NCBI GenBank assembly: GCA_938091115.1
Contig: CALKNI010000003.1
Coordinates: forward strand, 1 to 62,870
Origin: an uncultured Pirellulaceae bacterium
Lineage (GTDB): Bacteria > Planctomycetota > Planctomycetia > Pirellulales > Pirellulaceae
Length of the DNA: 62,870 nt
Reading direction: 5' to 3'
The position numbers and the translations under genes were made by a program. The notes under the pieces are model-generated. The model had not been told where the DNA came from. It was given only the letters and a program-made list of their open reading frames with translations, and did no database searches. Positions 62,642 through 62,870 of this stretch are shown here, one piece after another. Each line of letters begins with the position of its first letter. The stretch's first letter is position 1.

Positions 62642-62870
62642 GAGCGTGATCTTTTTGTTCGAATTTGCTGAGTCGCATTGCTGAGATTTGATTAACATTT
62701 CCTATTTGATTTCGCGGAGCCTAGAAATGCAAACCTTGTTCAGCCCCGATGGGGGAGTTTGTGGTTGGGAGAAGTCAAACTGATTTGTTTTATGGCTTTA
62801 TTTCTTAAGTTTTTGATTTCAATTGGCTTCAGTAAAAGGCAGAATATGGACAGGATAAAAACTATATTTA
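62642..62870. other. end-of-window region, no gene seen
   Basis: No gene is supported in the last 230 bases apart from a possible 19-codon N-terminal extension of the HEPN gene. The final stretch is AT-rich and may hold a promoter; no clear hexamers or hairpins were recognised. Confidence 0.4.

Overview
The window looks like a piece of chromosome from a planctomycete, most likely a marine heterotroph of the Pirellula/Blastopirellula type. The reason is its gene content. There are four sulfatase modules. There are paired planctomycete-only cytochrome/DUF families: PSD-type cytochrome DUF1549/DUF1553 with DUF1501, and DUF1587/1592/1588/1585 with DUF1552. It also holds a Pirellula/Verrucomicrobium-type heme-binding protein, FG-GAP and ASPIC/UnbV propellers, and many short one- or two-gene units with exported products. 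No rRNA, tRNA, CRISPR array, insertion sequence or phage gene was seen.

Layout. 1-6.2 kb (+): a PQQ-like propeller, a DUF922-type putative zinc peptidase, an LTxxQ-like coiled-coil protein, and a sulfatase translationally coupled to a DUF1080-like lectin-fold protein. 6.2-12.0 kb (-): an ASPIC/UnbV propeller protein, a sorbosone-dehydrogenase-like propeller and a six-heme-motif cytochrome. 12.2-12.5 kb: an amphi-Trp domain gene interrupted by a stop codon. 12.7-14.6 kb (+): an M1 aminopeptidase. 14.9-25.7 kb (-): a glycan-degradation block with a sulfatase, a giant four-enzyme fusion (GH26-like, GH3, sulfatase, GH30), a GH43 xylosidase-like enzyme and a PfkB sugar kinase. 25.8-29.7 kb (-): a DUF1501 / DUF1549-DUF1553 pair. 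29.9-33.6 kb: a DUF455-ATP-grasp fusion facing an H-NOX-Ser/Thr kinase fusion. 34.2-37.4 kb: an outer-membrane barrel, an esterase and a double methyltransferase. 38.3-43.0 kb (+): an operon of DUF1592-family cytochrome, DUF1552 protein and DUF5009 membrane acyltransferase. 43.1-51.4 kb: WD40, sialidase/GH32-like/LamG, membrane and FG-GAP proteins. 51.5-57.2 kb: a tail-anchored J protein, then a sigma-54 activator divergent from a VIT-vWA protein with a GlyGly-CTERM-like tail, followed by a rhombosortase. 57.2-62.7 kb (-): a sulfatase, a cytochrome P450, an EF-hand-like exported protein and a HEPN-like protein.

How the genes work together. The 14.9-25.7 kb block reads as one catabolic unit. 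The exported giant enzyme and sulfatase would desulfate and cut a xylan- or mannan-like sulfated glycan, the cytoplasmic GH43 enzyme would finish the oligosaccharides, and the PfkB kinase would phosphorylate the sugar. No SusC/SusD pair or transporter is in the window. The 52.4-57.2 kb block reads as a regulated surface-protein sorting unit: activator, a strong -24/-12 promoter match, a Ser/Gly-tailed substrate and its candidate processing protease. The H-NOX kinase has the heme-binding residues at canonical positions and is a candidate nitric oxide sensor.

The three observations I rate highest are the giant enzyme fusion, the sigma-54/GlyGly-CTERM/rhombosortase cassette, and the H-NOX-kinase fusion. 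All assignments come from reading motifs; no database search was run.
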